From positions 1,462,340 to 1,526,339 of the forward strand of contig JAYKAV010003044.1 of assembly GCA_035582835.1 (NCBI GenBank): a DNA stretch of 64,000 nt, written 5' to 3'. Every line of letters begins with the position of its first letter. Within the stretch, counting starts at the first letter, position 1. The notes beneath the pieces were generated by a model. That model was not told the DNA's origin and searched no databases. It saw only the letters and a list, made by a program, of their open reading frames with translations. Shown here piece by piece: positions 1 through 14,222 of the stretch. A program made the translations under genes and the position numbers. This DNA is from Phoebastria nigripes (lineage: Eukaryota > Chordata > Aves > Procellariiformes > Diomedeidae).

Positions 1-120
1 CCCCGAGCACCCCACGGCTCCCCGTGCCCACGCAGGCAGCCGCTCGGGGCGAGCCCCCTCGCACACCCGAGCCCCTCGGCAAAGGCGTTTTTTCCGTCTC
101 CAGAGACCCTCGCCACCTCA
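1..120. promoter_or_regulatory. CpG-rich block at left edge
   Basis: The first ~120 bases are very GC-rich and contain about a dozen CpG dinucleotides; composition drops to AT-rich sequence immediately afterwards. In vertebrate genomes such blocks usually mark promoters. It is cut by the window boundary, so its size and the gene it serves cannot be seen. No open frame or splice site here is convincing. Confidence 0.35.
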
Positions 121-3100
121 GCAGAGCACCAGCAGGACCAAGTCTTTTCCCGCTAACCTTAAAGGCGGTATAAATGCTCCCATGCAATAATGTAAGTGTG
201 CACAGAGTACAAAGAGCTCCTGTCCTCGGGTTTGTAGATCATAACCAGAGATGGGAAAGTATTTAATAGCACCCTTTAAGTGCGACTGGTGTTGCCTCCG
301 CATATCCCAGTCCAAGGGAAAGCCATCAGTACCGAAAATAATTTTTTTTTAACCTTAAGGAACCAAGAGTTCATTTAGATTTGCAAATTAATGAAGACTT
401 ACTGTAGAAAGTAACTGTAAGAACATGTGTTAAAACGCAACAGAAAGAATGCCATCAATTTCCATGAGAGGTGGATTGTATCCAGGAAGAATGAGTCAAC
501 TTCATTCCTTGAGTAAAACTCACTGAACTGAAGAGAATTACACCAGACATGAATTTGGATCATCTCATTCCCCCCCATTTCATGTATTGCTGTCCACCTA
601 ATTACCTCTTCAGCGTTGTTATGGGTTAGAGCTAGATGGGAATTATTTAAAAAAATGCTTATCACTGCAAAATGATTTGACAAATATTTTTTTCCCCCAA
701 TATCACATCAGTTACAAGGAATTATTCAGCCAAACGGAGTCACACACACAAGACAACATGACCCAGTGCAGGAAAGAACAGCTTAGTGGTTAGGGCACAG
801 GGGGGAAGAAAGAGAAGGTCTTCCACATATCGCAGAAACGCCCGCGTTCCTGGCTGTTTGTCCTGCTGCTAACTCTTGTTTCTCCTTTACCTACATATTT
901 AGTGTTAAACTTTGCAAGGTTTTGGTTTAACTTCCACAGAGGAGATGAAAACTCTTGAAGCCACTGAAATGTTTCCTAACCAGCTCTATTCTTACACTAC
1001 AGAGGGATGCTATTCATTTCAGAGGAAAAAGCAGCATGTTTAAGTAATTGATAGAGAAATCTTTCTCCAATCACACATACACATTTGCTGCAGCAACAGT
1101 GTTTTATTTCACAGGTGGAAGAATAAACTACTTATTACTTTAAGAGATTTGGGTTGCAATCTCAGAATACGGTGATGGGAGCAATGGAGAGACGAACACT
1201 AATGCGCTGTCAGAATTTTGGTGTTTGCATTCAGAAACCCAAGGTTTCACACAGACCCTCCCATACTTCTAGTAACGCACAAAGAGCATAGCAAACATCT
1301 AGAAGCAGGATCATTAGGCTTTTCAACCTTACTGTTAGGTTTTTAGCCCACAAATTGGCTACATGAGAACTCGTGGCAATCCCACAGGAGTTCAGCGGTT
1401 TTGTTGGTAGAACAACGAGGCATAGCTGGCGATAAGCTAATTGACGAATAGTTAAAAACCAAGCTCCATTTTAAAAAAGTGGTTAGAAAATGAAATGCAA
1501 ATATATACAAAATAGCCAATGGTTTCTATGAATATAAATGTCTGTCTACCTTATGACTGCTATTTTCCAGCCAGCTTTCCAACTGGTGCAGTCTTTGCAC
1601 TTCTGTATCTACAATTGTACCATTTATAAGCCAGGAGCCCACCTTGCCCATGTGCTTGTTCCTACGGTGACTCATGTTCCATTGGGTTTATTCCTGTGAA
1701 GACTTGTGTTAAAACAGAGGAAAGAGCAGAACCTTTGGGGAAGGAACACTACATTTTGGAAAGCACCAGACATACTCACTATTCCCTGTCAAAAAATGAA
1801 AGCACTGATTTACATCCTGTGTAGGAGGAAGGCTTTTACAATTGGTATAGCATTGAAAGTAAAAAAATTAATTTGATACCTGGGTCAAACAAGACTCTTG
1901 CTGAATAATAGCATTTACTCAATACCTAAAAAATAGTCTTCCTGGAGGAATACACTCAGGGAGGAAAAACTCATAAATTAGCCAGCTAAGGCATGGCAGA
2001 TTAACTTTACTTTCATTCTATTGATCTATTGAAGCCCCTCCAATCAAACTTCCCTGAAAAAAGCTTACCACCACTGCTTGCTGTAGCATTTGCTGAATTC
2101 AAGAAGAAATTAAGTACCTATCACTATCTCCAAGTGGTAGCTCCACACACTGCAAGCAAAACTGTGTACCTAGTCCAACTGCTACAGGTTCCTAGGTTCC
2201 ACAGGGGAATTTCTTCCCTACCATCTCCATTAAAAAGCAGCGTGACAGCTGCCCAAGAGCTCAGACTGCCACAGCTCACCACTCCGCACACCAGCTGAGC
2301 AATTTGGGATGTGCAAGGGATGCGCATTCAAGCCTCTCACTTGTGTAGACACTGCCTGTGTGATTTCAGCTCTAGCACATATCATTTAACAGCTACAAAA
2401 GGTCTGTACTGGCAGAGTCCTGCAGGTACAACTCCACCCAAATTATAAAGACATTCAGAAATCAACCATCTCCAGCACTGTCTGTAAGCACTGAGGTTAT
2501 CATTTAATTACTCTATATTGAGTGGAAAAAACAAAGACAAGGAACTTTCCGCATAATAGTTGTCCTGACAAGTTGCAACTCAGGGATCCAAAAGTGCACT
2601 GTTCTCAGGACTAGTTTCGACTCTACCTCATCANCTCTATACAACAAAAAGCAAAACACAAGTTGTGACTCTTCCCATTGAGGATAAGCAAGGTACCTTC
2701 CAGCCAGAGCACATGTTTCTAAACAACGGATCGGATGCCTGGTAAGGCATCATTTGTCATGATCCCTACCCTTCTCAGTTCCATTGTGTCACCTGCTGTA
2801 TCAGGCATTTCACGGGGAGCAAACCCAAAACTCTGCTGCTGCCAGAAAGGCAAAGTTGCTCCTGAGGCCTGGTGGGGGTAGGACAGGCCACAGGGCAAGC
2901 ACTGCAAAACCAAACCAAAGACCTGAACGTGGCATTTAAAGGTTCCCAAGGCAGAAAAGGTCCTGGCCATTCTCATTTTCTTGCGGTATTAAGGCCCATT
3001 GTCTTGATCCATCTATCAAGCGAGTCCCATTTCCTACTTTTCCCTAGCAGGTTGAGCCTTTGAGTGAAGGCAGAGCTCTCTCATGAGATTGTCACCACTA

Positions 3101-6100
3101 AAAGAAGAAAAAAATCATTGTCACAAAAAGCTCCCAAAAAAGAATGAAGTGTTTTTTATACGAAAGCGGCATAGCAAGCTGCAAACTTGAATCTATTCGA
3201 TAGAAAAGGACATCTCATTTTTCTCTTAGAAATCCTCTTAGAATCTTGTTTCATTCATTTACTGTACTGAAGCTGCCCACTCTACTGCTGGAAGAGTAGC
3301 TTCCAGACTCACTGATGAAAGAATATAGGTGCAAAATGTATTATGGTAGGATACTTATATCCTCTATGCAATAACAAAGCTATGCAGGACACTCAAAAAG
3401 AGCTCCCAGTTTTCAGAACAAATTGTCTTTGAAGTTGCCATGTAAACAACAGCAAAGAGCCAACAGAGCAGGCAAGCACGCGGCACCAAAACAAATTCAG
3501 CAGCATTGCAAATATTCTGGCTCCAAGTCCTGTGGTCAGACTACACTGTCTGATGTTACACTGGGTATTCTCAAAAATCAGAGTCCCTGCAGAGAAGCTT
3601 TGCACAACGCTGTCGTACACTGCCATTAGCTTGAGAAAAAATTGTGTATTTCTCTGTGGTTAGCTACAATCTCACAACAGTGCCAATAGTACTGTTTCCT
3701 GATATATATACCTGAAGACCTTCTCATATTTTCACTCCAGATTCTTTTAGTACCCTGAAACAGATACATCATGAGCTGCTTGACTACCATTCAGCCACAG
3801 TTTTATTCCTTCAGTATAAATGAGATGGGGAAATAGCTTCATTTCTCTGAAGTATAAAGTTAAATAGAGTGAACTGAGAAGTTTCTTTAAAAATAATGGC
3901 GTGAGATCACCCATACAGTGATTTTAAGTGGCTCAAATAAGAGCAGTACTTGCATTTAGCAAGTACGTTCTGAGGAGCAGGAGGCTTTCTCAGTTTCAGC
4001 CACTTGGGTGCCTTACAAGGGGGACAGTGCTCATTCATATGGGGAACATATTTTCTATAAAATTATTACTAACAGCTTTTTAACTCCACTCTTAAGCAAC
4101 CCAGGATATGAATCAATTAAAGATCACAAAAGGACTTGACATTCTCAAGGGAATTTGAGTCTTAATAAATTATTTTGTCACAAAGCTCAGCTGAATGAAC
4201 CATCTAGGCAGTGACACACTTCATTCCTAAGTATATTGACCACTAAACCTGGGCTGGCAGGGCACAGCAAGGGTGTAAAGAATGACTGTGAAATAGTAAA
4301 ACCCACTGAAGTCGCAACAGGAGAAAAAGTGACCAGTGTCCCCTGACTTCTTTCCAAAATAGTTAAGAATTGCTGCTCTTTTTGAGACTAACACTCAGCT
4401 TTGCAAAAGTTCTGGCAACAGAGCAGGTCAGCATTTCTGCATTGTAGTCACCTCAGCCTTCAATTTTTACAGCTGGACCTGTTAATCACAGCCTAACTTT
4501 CACTAGAAAAGGAGAAACTGTCACTTTAAACAAAGCATTCAAAACTCTGCATCTTACTATAAATAAATCATAGAAAACAAGATTTATGTTCTCAGTGTTG
4601 TCATTCACCCAGACACTGCTGGTTTTCCAAGCAAACCACAGTATAGTATTTTCCCCCCCCTATTAAACATACATGAACTAATCCTACAATTATTTCTTTT
4701 CTCATCATCCAGGTTGTTAGAAGATCATATTTCTGACCATTTCACCATTTAGCCATTTTCTCACTCTTCATACAAGCATATATTGCACAATGAAATTCTG
4801 GATGCTTCTGTATTAACACCACCCCAAAATCTATCATATGTGTGGTCCAGATCTGGAAAAGACTCAGACAACTGTAGGCATATAAACTGTCACAAACTCA
4901 CAGAAGCAAGAGATGATCTATTAAAGAATAACCAAAACCCAGAATACATCATCCGAGAACAGAATTGCAACTCGCAGCACTGCCTATTCAATGGGTAAAC
5001 CCAACATTTTTGTCACTCAAGTGGCTGCATTTTAGAAAGAAGAAAAAAAAAAAAAAAAAAAAACACAATAAAAGAATTTTATTCTGGAAGGATGAGAAAA
5101 TATGTTAAACATGTTTTTATGGGAGAAACAGAGATACAGAGCTAGCTTGAAAACTGAAAATCTCTCATGCCCTGATCTATAAATAAAACTAGTTGGGCTT
5201 TTCTTTTGCACTAAATTTAAAGGAAAGTCTTTTCCATGGAGAGTTTTCTTTAAAACAAACTATGCCCCAGAAGGACTTTAATGATGGTGTTTCCAACAAG
5301 CAGCATGAATGAATTAAACAATAAATGCAGTAAGAAAGCAGCTGTATTTTTCTTTAATAGAAGCAGATGAATGCGTAGTTCAAACATGGCTGTGTTCTCA
5401 CAGAGAAAAGGACGATTCCTGACAGTTCTCACCCAGATTGCAACAACACTTTTCCTTCACCATGTACTCCAGGACCTTGGCTCAGGTGCAATTTGCCCTC
5501 CAACATCATGAAAAGCTTCAAGGTTAGCTCCAATAACCATCAAGCAGAAATTCCAAATTCTGTTGCATACACAGTACCAAATTATTCAGCTCTCTTCTGC
5601 ATGTTATCCACAGGCTATGCAGGGGAAGGGGGAGGAAAGATACTTGGCTCTCCTTGATAGAGTCAGGTCAGGTCTATCATCACCATATAGCAATCAGAGC
5701 CTAACTGCTTGTCTTTATGCAACTTCTTCCCTTTGGAGATAAACCCCAAGGTCTTCTGTAATTACTCAGTCTGGAAATCACCAAGGTCTCTCTCGTCTCC
5801 TCACAAAAATCTCACAACATCCTACTAGCAGCAAGAAGTTTCAAAATAACCAATTCAGAGGGACACCAAAAAAGTCTCCAGCAATTCATCCGAACATACA
5901 CAAAATACTATGACTGAAGCAAGCTCAGGAGATTCGGTGGCACTATAGGAGGAGAGCCTGCTGTACCTTTCAGGAACAGCAGTGTTTGCTTGTTAGCCTA
6001 GCAACAGCCACTAATTCTTTTCATTTGATGTTTCAAATAGATACTATCACCTTAACTTCCTGACCAAAGCTGTTACTCAGAATTGCTGAATCTGCACCAT

Positions 6101-6994
6101 GTTCCACCCCAGAAACAGCAGCATTTCAATCAGAGCAGAGGATAGAGGCCCTTGCAGTAATTCAGGTTTCCCACATCACTTTCTATCTTAGCTCTTAAGT
6201 TCCACTTGCTTCCACTTTCCATTTAATTTGCTTTCAACAACCTAAATTCCTTTAGGTTTTCTAGAAAGGAAACTGGTTTTTTCCTACTTACAAGGTCTGC
6301 ATCTGCTGTTTTCTTCTTCCTCTGCAGCGAAGAGATTTCTCTTGACGCATAGGAATTGGGCATCCATACTGATAACATCAGAACCCATCAAATCTGTAAG
6401 AAATGTTGCACCATTAAGTTGAAGCAAACAGCTTATTTCCTTGTAGCAGAGTGGCTTCCCCCCCAAATCCCACTGCAGCCTGATCTCTGTGGTAGCAGGG
6501 TAGGGACTCTAAAACTCATGAGGCAGCAGAGTTTTCTTTTTACACGGTAAGAAAGCTACTAGCATTGCAAAGGTTCCTGCAGGTTATCCAATCCTTTGCC
6601 CACGTGCATCATCCATGAGCAATTTTTTCAGCACAGACTTTACTGATACATACACAATACAGATGCACAAGACAAGAATATAGAACAGCTTGTATCTTGC
6701 TGTGGTAGCTCTGATTCTCTTTCCTATAGTTGTGAACCGGCCTTCAGTTCACTACCTCAAAATAGCTGGAGACCATACAGACCTCAAAGACGTTGCGGAG
6801 GCTCCTGGCTCGCAGTCAGAAGAGAGGGGACTGCACGCAGCAAGCCTTTCTCTGACAGAAAACTGACCCTTCCAGGAAGTAGCTCAGAGATGCCTATATA
6901 GAATCAACTGACCTGACGAAGGTACTCTAATTAAGGTGAGTGGAGCCAGCTGGATTCAATTCAGTTCATCAGGTCTTGGGCTGGGCTTGCTAGG
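121..6994. other. Intergenic stretch, no gene recognised
   Basis: The open frames here are all short (under 100 codons), overlap on both strands and match no family I know. The stretch is AT-rich single-copy-looking DNA with a 21-base A run at 5043-5063 and a short CA run near 726. I see no recent transposon copy. Undetected noncoding exons or regulatory elements are possible. Confidence 0.6.
5043..5063. repeat. Poly-A tract
   Basis: An uninterrupted run of 21 A bases. No recognisable SINE, LINE or processed transcript lies directly before it on the plus strand, so I call it a simple repeat rather than a retroposon tail. Confidence 0.8.
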
Positions 6995-7165
6995 GTCTGT
7001 AGCATCAGGGCAGTCAGCAGGCGACGGAGAGCACCGCGCAGAGCAGCAAGTGCCGGTACGGTCCCGCTGCTCCTCGCGGCGTCCTAGTGAGCTGCGCCCC
7101 AAGGGCAGCGACAAACATGGTGGCTGCTACACCCGAGAGGCACCTCTGCGCGTGTAGTGAATGTC
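6995..7165. promoter_or_regulatory. Small CpG-rich cluster
   Basis: About 15 CpG dinucleotides fall within ~150 bases, against an AT-rich, CpG-poor background on both sides. An open frame of 73 codons (6936-7157, plus) covers it but has no recognisable protein features. The cluster could be a small unmethylated island, such as a promoter or enhancer of a noncoding transcript, or a chance GC-rich patch. Confidence 0.35.
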
Positions 7166-10100
7166 CTCAAGGATGTGTCAGTGGTTGAGAAGCATGAGAG
7201 AAAATTGCTGCCGTGGATGTGTTCTCCCAGCATACTGACTAACTGGACAGATTCCTACTGCGCGTTCTAAGAAATGGAGATTTATTACATTACAAAGAGA
7301 GATAAAACACACATGTTGAAACAACTCAGCCTACCAAGTTGAAAGACAGACAATGACTTTTAGGTGGGCTGTCCATAATTCCCAGTGATATGTAAAGCCC
7401 ATCTTGTGTCATTCAACAGCCCCTCACCCCCCCTCCTTTCATATGTTTATGGTTACTTGGAAAAGGCAGCTATGGCAGCACTGGCGAATATGGGACAGAT
7501 TTTGTCTCACAGATGAGTTAACTGCTAGGCATCCCAAAGGGTCTACATTTAATACTCATGATGTTTCCAACGCTTAGATTCTGTTATTTGTGGTCACTGT
7601 GTGTTTCATAAGTATAAAGACTGAACTTCCTCATACATACTGTGGAAATACGTAAAACATAACTCAATGTCATTCGACCTGCTGATATTTCTATTTCCAG
7701 AAGAGAGCAGGAACACTGAAAAAAACCCCCGTCTTTCCCAGCAAATTCTGATGTATAGGATGTGACATAATGGTGCAAAAACTTTTGGCAAAAACAGGGA
7801 TTTTAAATTGCTCTGCTCTATTTTGCTGTGGTGGGAGTTTTAATGCAGTGCACTTTGCCTAGAACTGACACAAAAGAACAGACAATCACCTCGAGTGTGT
7901 TACAGGGAAGAACAAAACACTTTTCCGGACAAAAATATATTGAGTTCAGTACGCTGTTTATAGGTTACAGTAAACAGAAGCCTTTGATGTAATGGATGCT
8001 TTTTGGCTACTAGGGAACCTTTCAAGGGCCCCCACACAGGAGGGAGGTGGCAGTGATGAGGTGGCAGGTACATGCTACAGAGAGGTGAAAGGGGACAGAA
8101 CTTTATTTCCCTTTTTACAAAACAATTTGCCGGGCTCCCTGTATTTCACGGGGCCCTGTCAGAGTGGAGCAGATAACAGCGCACTGCAACACGAGCGCGG
8201 CGGTCCGCCCGCTTGTGGCTCCATGCGGTGCACGGGTTCAGGTCCCAGCACTCCCCTGCGCAGATGGCGTTTCTGAAGGGTTTGCTCCTGTGACAGTGAC
8301 TGACTGGCCACGGGGAGGCTGTGGACTAGGAAGGGGCCAGTGTGAAGACGATGGCCTCTTGCAGTCCCCCTTAAATAAAGCAGTGTCTTTGGGGGGCTGC
8401 TCCACCTGCTAGGCGCTCTTCAGGCTAGGGCAGAAGGTTTTTCTGCGTCAGAGCAAATGACTTTCTCAGACGGCCACGGTGCCAGCCATGTAACTTTATT
8501 GGCTTTATTCCCCACGCATTGGCGCAAAGAGGAGATGTCTGTGCGATGGTTCGCATTTTAAGCATCTTACCTGTGCACCTTCATCTCCGCACAGTCCCCA
8601 GCAAACTGGCCTCTGCAGAACTGTTTCAAAAGCCACTTGCCATATGTCACAGTGCGTGGGGTTTATTAGCTTACTCAGAAGTGTAGTTTTTAATGCAGTG
8701 GCTGTTGATTATAATGGCAGAAGTGCACTGCAAAAGCCCTGTCTGTAAGTTTGAGCAGTGAGGACATCCTGTGCACGCTGATGCTAACACTGCCTCCTTG
8801 TACATTCTTTCTTTTTCTCTTCCCTCTCTCCTTTTCTAATGAAATCTTTCCATATTATTAATGGCTAGGGTGGATCTATAGAGTGTGTTCCTTCCAGGAT
8901 TTTCTTGTTTGCTGTAGTCTTCAAATTTTCCAGTTCATTTCCTATTTTCCTGCTCTAAAACCCCTGCCAAAAAAATCCCTGAAGCACACTTTGGTACTTG
9001 AAGAGAAAAAACCAAACATTTGAGAATAGACATTTGATCCAGACTCTTGTAAATCAGTAGCAATTTTCCCCTCAAATATGAGTCATTTTCATCGGTGGCT
9101 GACAGTTCCTCAAGGTGAGTTTTTATCTAATTAAGTATGCAGATGCATTTCAGTCACTAAAATGGGGAACACTGTGTCATATAATTTATGTGAAATTAGT
9201 TGTCCAAGAGCATTCAGCCAAAATATAAAGGCTGGACTTAGGATAGGCTATTTAATCAGGTTCCTTTAGGAATTAAATGATTAGGAATGAAATTAATGAA
9301 ATGGATTTATGCCTAGATATTCTAAACGACATTAGCTCTCATAGCCGAAGAAGAAACAGGTACCCAAGAAAAAGTTCCTCGTTCATGCACTGGAATATTA
9401 GAAACAAAAGTGGCTATGTAATCCCCCCTGGAAAGAATTATTTCGGTTTCATGTAATCCCTCACCAGAAAAAACTGGAAACATTACAAACTCCACTGATA
9501 TTAGAGCTCAAGTGCATGATGGTGCCAACTGGAACAGGTTAGGAGTTGGGGAATTCCTTAGGACATTTGAGGAGAAAAAAATTCTGAAGTAATTTCATGG
9601 ATTATTGTTGGTTTTAATCCCTTCTGTGCCTTCTGAAAGAAAATCCTCACACATTTAGTTGCTCATGACATGGACAATTCCCTGTAAACATAAACTGAAA
9701 ATAAAAGCAGTTGGACATCAGTCCTATCAGGACTATTAAATGACTCAGGCAGCCTGATATGTGAGACTGGTTATTTCAGTGTACAACACTGGAGATTTGG
9801 GGCTGAGCTAATTCTGTTTATGGGTGTGATCCACTGCTCTTTGCTTGAGGATAAAATAGCAGGTGATTCTAAGGGACCTTTTGCTCTGAACACCCCCCAC
9901 CCTTCATTTGCTCTGCAGGGACAGACTCTCTCATCCACAGGAACCCCCAGGGTGTCAAGAGAGCTCCATGCAGGTTGAAAAGGTGCTGTGGCAGCTCACA
10001 GCATCCCCTCCCTAAAGACTGTGCAAGATTCAAGCCAAAACAGAGGAGAACAATATACGCTAGTACCTTGACTGGGATTTTTTCCTTCAAACGCACCTGG

Positions 10101-13100
10101 GCACATCTGTGTTTTTTCAGTCTTTGCACTCAATATCTGTTCATCTCCTTCCACCGATGAACAACAGGACGCAAGATGACCCATGGATTTTCCATGGCTA
10201 CATTAGGTGAGATGCTGCCTTCAGTACGAATGCTCAGTTAAACATATTGGCTTAACATGGGGCAGCCTCATGGTTCCTGTTCTTCTGCAATTACAGCTTG
10301 ATATTTTGAGGTAACCATCACTGATTTCAGCTTGCCTTACAACATTGCGCTGAACACAGCGGTGGCTCGGGAGCTGAGCCACCCGCTCGCTCCATGGCTG
10401 TCCGTGCAGGAGGGGCAAGGCAGGCAGCTCGAGCGATACCTTGTCAGGTATCCCCAACTCTACTTCACTGAGAGCTCTCTCTGCTCGTCAGCTGCAAATC
10501 TAATTAACTGCATGTAATGAGGATGTTAGACATTTAGGCGCTAGAACTGGTGGCTTTGAGAAGGTAAAGAGTCCAAGTCTTCATAATGTTTCATTTATTT
10601 AAATATATTTTCTTTACAGGTCTCATTTTGCCTTTTCCCCCCCATCTCTGATGGTGACACCACCCCTGAGTATTTGATCGGGCAAAGTGGAGTACCTGAA
10701 AGTTAGCATATATTCCAGATCAGGTAAATCTGCCTGAAGCAGGACACAGCACAGCCCTACAACATCACCACCTCAAATAGGAACTACTTTGACTTAATCT
10801 ACTTTTGCTTTTAAATATCCCAGGTAACATTTTTGTTCATTTCTTCCAGCCTTCAGAAACAACTTTCTAATCACAAAAATGATCTCTCTCTGAAAAGGTA
10901 TGGACAGAACTGCAGCTCAGGAAGACAAAGGCCCAGATTCAGTTTCACTGATATGCATAAAGACGACAACTAAATGAGGAACCTAGTCCCAAAAGATTTT
11001 CTCTTCGCTAAATGGAGAGTCATAAAAGCCCAGCAGCTCCTAAGTAGGTGAAGTCTCTCTCTCTCCCCGCTGTTTATCTTCTTAACCAGACTTTAAAGTT
11101 ATTTTCTTTAGTTGTAAAAGTATAGACGGGATGAATCCAGATCTTGGTGACTTGCCATAGAAAGTCTGTGACAGATCTGGAAAGAAAACCTCCAAGAGGG
11201 CAAACTGGGGGTTATCCAGTTACTCTGGATATGCAGGGATCCATTCCTCCCCTCATAAAGGAATAATGATCTCACATCAGTAAAAGAAAAAACAGTTTCG
11301 AAGTAAGTCCACTGAATACAGTGGGTTTAAAACAGTCTGGCTGAAATCAGCATCTGGACTATTGTCTTGGATACCTTAAAAGTCCATGATTTCTTCCTCT
11401 AGGGGCATGTGCTTCTAGGAAATATATATTACTTTGGCTGAAAGACAGTACTTCAGAGAATGTCATCAGACCACCAGCACCATTTAATAGTTCTGCTGTG
11501 TTGTTCTGAGAAATACTGTTTTCTGTAGGAATTCGGGAATGACCCACAGAAACAACTTTGGCAGCGCATGTATTTCCCTTTGGATTTGTCAGGGTAGCAA
11601 AGGATCTGAAGAGCTGAATCTTTCCAAATCTTCTCAGCTCATCTGCATTACAAGGACTAAGTGGCTCACCAGTGGTTNNTTGGNTAGTNTGAGGCTCTGA
11701 CATTANCAGGGNTACNTTTGATCTGAGATGTCTTGAGAACNGCANGGAGAGTAATGTTTTCTAACACCATCAAATTCCCCTCTCTATTCTTGGTGAGNGA
11801 GATTCATTGCAAAAACAAGCAGTAAATTCTCNAAGGCTGCAAGAGNGCAGCNCTGAGGGCCAGACAAATTAAGACAGATGTTCTGAACTTTGGGACAGCG
11901 AGGATGTGGTTTCGTGCGGCTGGCCACGTGAAGGCTCTCAGAACATCCTCCCCTCAGACACAATAATGAAGCAGATAGCGTAATGAGACACAGTAAATCG
12001 AATCCAAGATGACTGTGGCGGGTGGGGTTGCAAACCTGCAGCCATTCTTGGGGCCTGCAAACAGAGTCCACTGCTCGGCTGACTTTTCCAGCTAGATTCA
12101 TGCTGAAAAATATAAAGGAGGAAAGCGTGGGCAAGTGTTTGAGAGACAGCAAAATGATTTGTCGGGGAGTCTTGCAAAAGAGAGAGATTTCTTATCATGT
12201 TACTCTTTGTCTCTGCATGACCACAAAGAACAAAGAAGAAGAAAACTGAGGTGCTTTCTGGAGGGAAGCAGAGCTCTCCAGAATGCCCAGTGAGCCCTGA
12301 CAAACCAACTCAACCGTCGGCATCCTCAGGTAATCCTGTTGCTCCCCCACTGAAGCCTGCTTTCCTGGCTGCTCGGGAAAGCTTGCAGAAGCTCTCTTGG
12401 CCAGCCTTACNAACATTCGGTCTTTATGCAGCCGTTAAGCAATGGCCTCTTCTTCCCAGCTCCGTGCACGCCTGTCGCCCTCGGTGCAGGAGACTTCTCC
12501 CTCGCGTTCCCTGCCCTCCGGAGCTGCCTGGCAAGCCTCTCCCTGCAGCCCACCCATCTCCTCCCCAGGCTGACCGCTAAGAGACACCTTACAAGGTGCA
12601 GGACTAGGGGGCCTGCAGTGTGGAACGACCTAAGAGATTCCTTCCTGCCCAGCGTAGCCATGCCAGGTCTTCCACCTTTGTGCCAATGTGCCCCAGCAGC
12701 AGGATTCAGGCCTGGGATTTAGGTCTTTTTTAGATTGCATGATGCAGCTCTTACATCCATGGTGAGTTAGTTTTATTTTCTTTATGCGAACTACATAGAA
12801 GCACAATTCAAGAAGAAAAATGCTTTTTATCCAAAACCATTGGAAAATTAACAGGCAAAGGCAAATGAGAATGATACTGAAAGTCAGTGAAGATACTTAA
12901 TTCTCCTAGTCCCCTTTTAAGGAAGCCCAGTGCTGTGGCTCAAATTTGACACCCATTAGAAGTATATCTGCAGCTTGCAGTGAGCAAGAACAGTTTCTAC
13001 CACTTTTTTCCACTAAGAAGAAAAATCTCAAACATAACTGACAGCTGCCACATCACAGCACATTTCATTACTTCCATACTGTCAATCGTGGTCACAATTT

Positions 13101-14127
13101 TTCCAACATCAGATTTTTCTGGTGGTTTTTTTTTCTGTTCTTCCCTTTCCTTGTATATAAATATCAGACTGTGGACACAGAACAAATCACCTTGGTGGGA
13201 ATGGTCATTAAAGACATGGGTAATATACATGCTTATTGTCCCACATGCTTTTCCATTTAAAATATTTGGCCTGAGAATGTGGGAGGTAAAGAACTTATAT
13301 TTTGAGGTCTTTATAAAACACAGCTTATATCCCCTGATTTATGCTCCTTGGGACTTGTTCTATGTAAAACATTTAACTAGCTATACTTTAGATAAAAGAA
13401 ACATCTGAAGCATTGGTTGTTTTGGAGTTTCTCATTCTTTGCTCCCATATATCTTCATAAAATCTAAGCGCCAGGCACAATATTTTAAGTTCAGAACCTT
13501 TCCTCTTGTTCCTGAGTTCTCTTTTCTTTAGCAACACTTATAATACCACTTTAATATTCTCCCCTACTGCTGGGCTTTCAGGACCAACATAGCCCCTAGT
13601 TACGCGAAGCAGCACAGTGCGCCTATTGAAGCAGGGGATCGGTGTTTTAGTTCCAGTTTTGCTACTGAGGACACGAGACAAAGTGTGCAAAATGCAATTA
13701 ATGCAAAACGAACGCATGAAATGGCAGCTTCCACTGGCATCAGTGTCNGGAGGAGCACAGTGATATAACCCGGGGTGAGACCCTCGGCCCACGGGTGCTT
13801 CAGAATCACCCTTTGCAAAGCAGAGCGGCACAATGTGTTGAAGATCGAAAACCAGCTGAGTGGGTAGGGTGAAAACAACAGCAGCCCCTCCTTGCTTGGG
13901 TCAGAGGTCTTGTGCTGCATCTCTTTGGCAGACCTACTGCCTGACGACACATTCCTGAGCAGAAACAAACAGCTGTACCTGTGCAACCTGCCAGCGCAGC
14001 GTCTCAGTCTCCCTTGTCCTGTCCTTCTGCCTTCCTCACTGTTTGGGACGCACATGCACACGCTGGGGCAGCTTGGCCTTGCAGCTATGGCACCGGATGG
14101 GGATGCAGAAAAATCTAAATTAAATTC
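7166..14127. other. Intergenic stretch, no gene recognised
   Basis: No coding family is recognisable. There is a short CpG-richer patch at about 8160-8290, a possible worn MIR-like relic on the minus strand near 9160-9260, and a cluster of ambiguous bases at 11677-11852. A GC-rich segment at 12440-12720 has overlapping open frames on both strands without family signatures. The remainder is AT-rich and unremarkable. Confidence 0.55.
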
Positions 14128-14222
14128 CTGGCTGTGCTACGTACTTCGGTCAGGATCTGAGCCAGGCAGTTATTTCCACCTGTCTCTGTTTCCCTTTGGT
14201 AAAACAGTGACTAGATTACTTC
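14128..14222 (+). repeat. MIR-like SINE relic (low certainty)
   Basis: The order of elements (a gatctgagccaggcag-type stretch, then cacctgtctctgtttccctttggtaaaacagtg-like wording) follows the 3' half of the mammalian-wide interspersed repeat consensus as I remember it. Divergence is high, as expected for this ancient family in a sauropsid genome. A profile search would be needed to confirm it. Confidence 0.4.

Noticed and set aside
12251..12722. GC-rich segment with overlapping frames, one reading Arg-Gly-Pro-Ala-Val-Trp-Asn-Asp-Leu
   Set aside because: The Trp-Asn-x-Leu string recalls the C-terminal part of non-LTR reverse transcriptases, but nothing on either side fits, there is no CR1-type 3' tail, and both strands are open.
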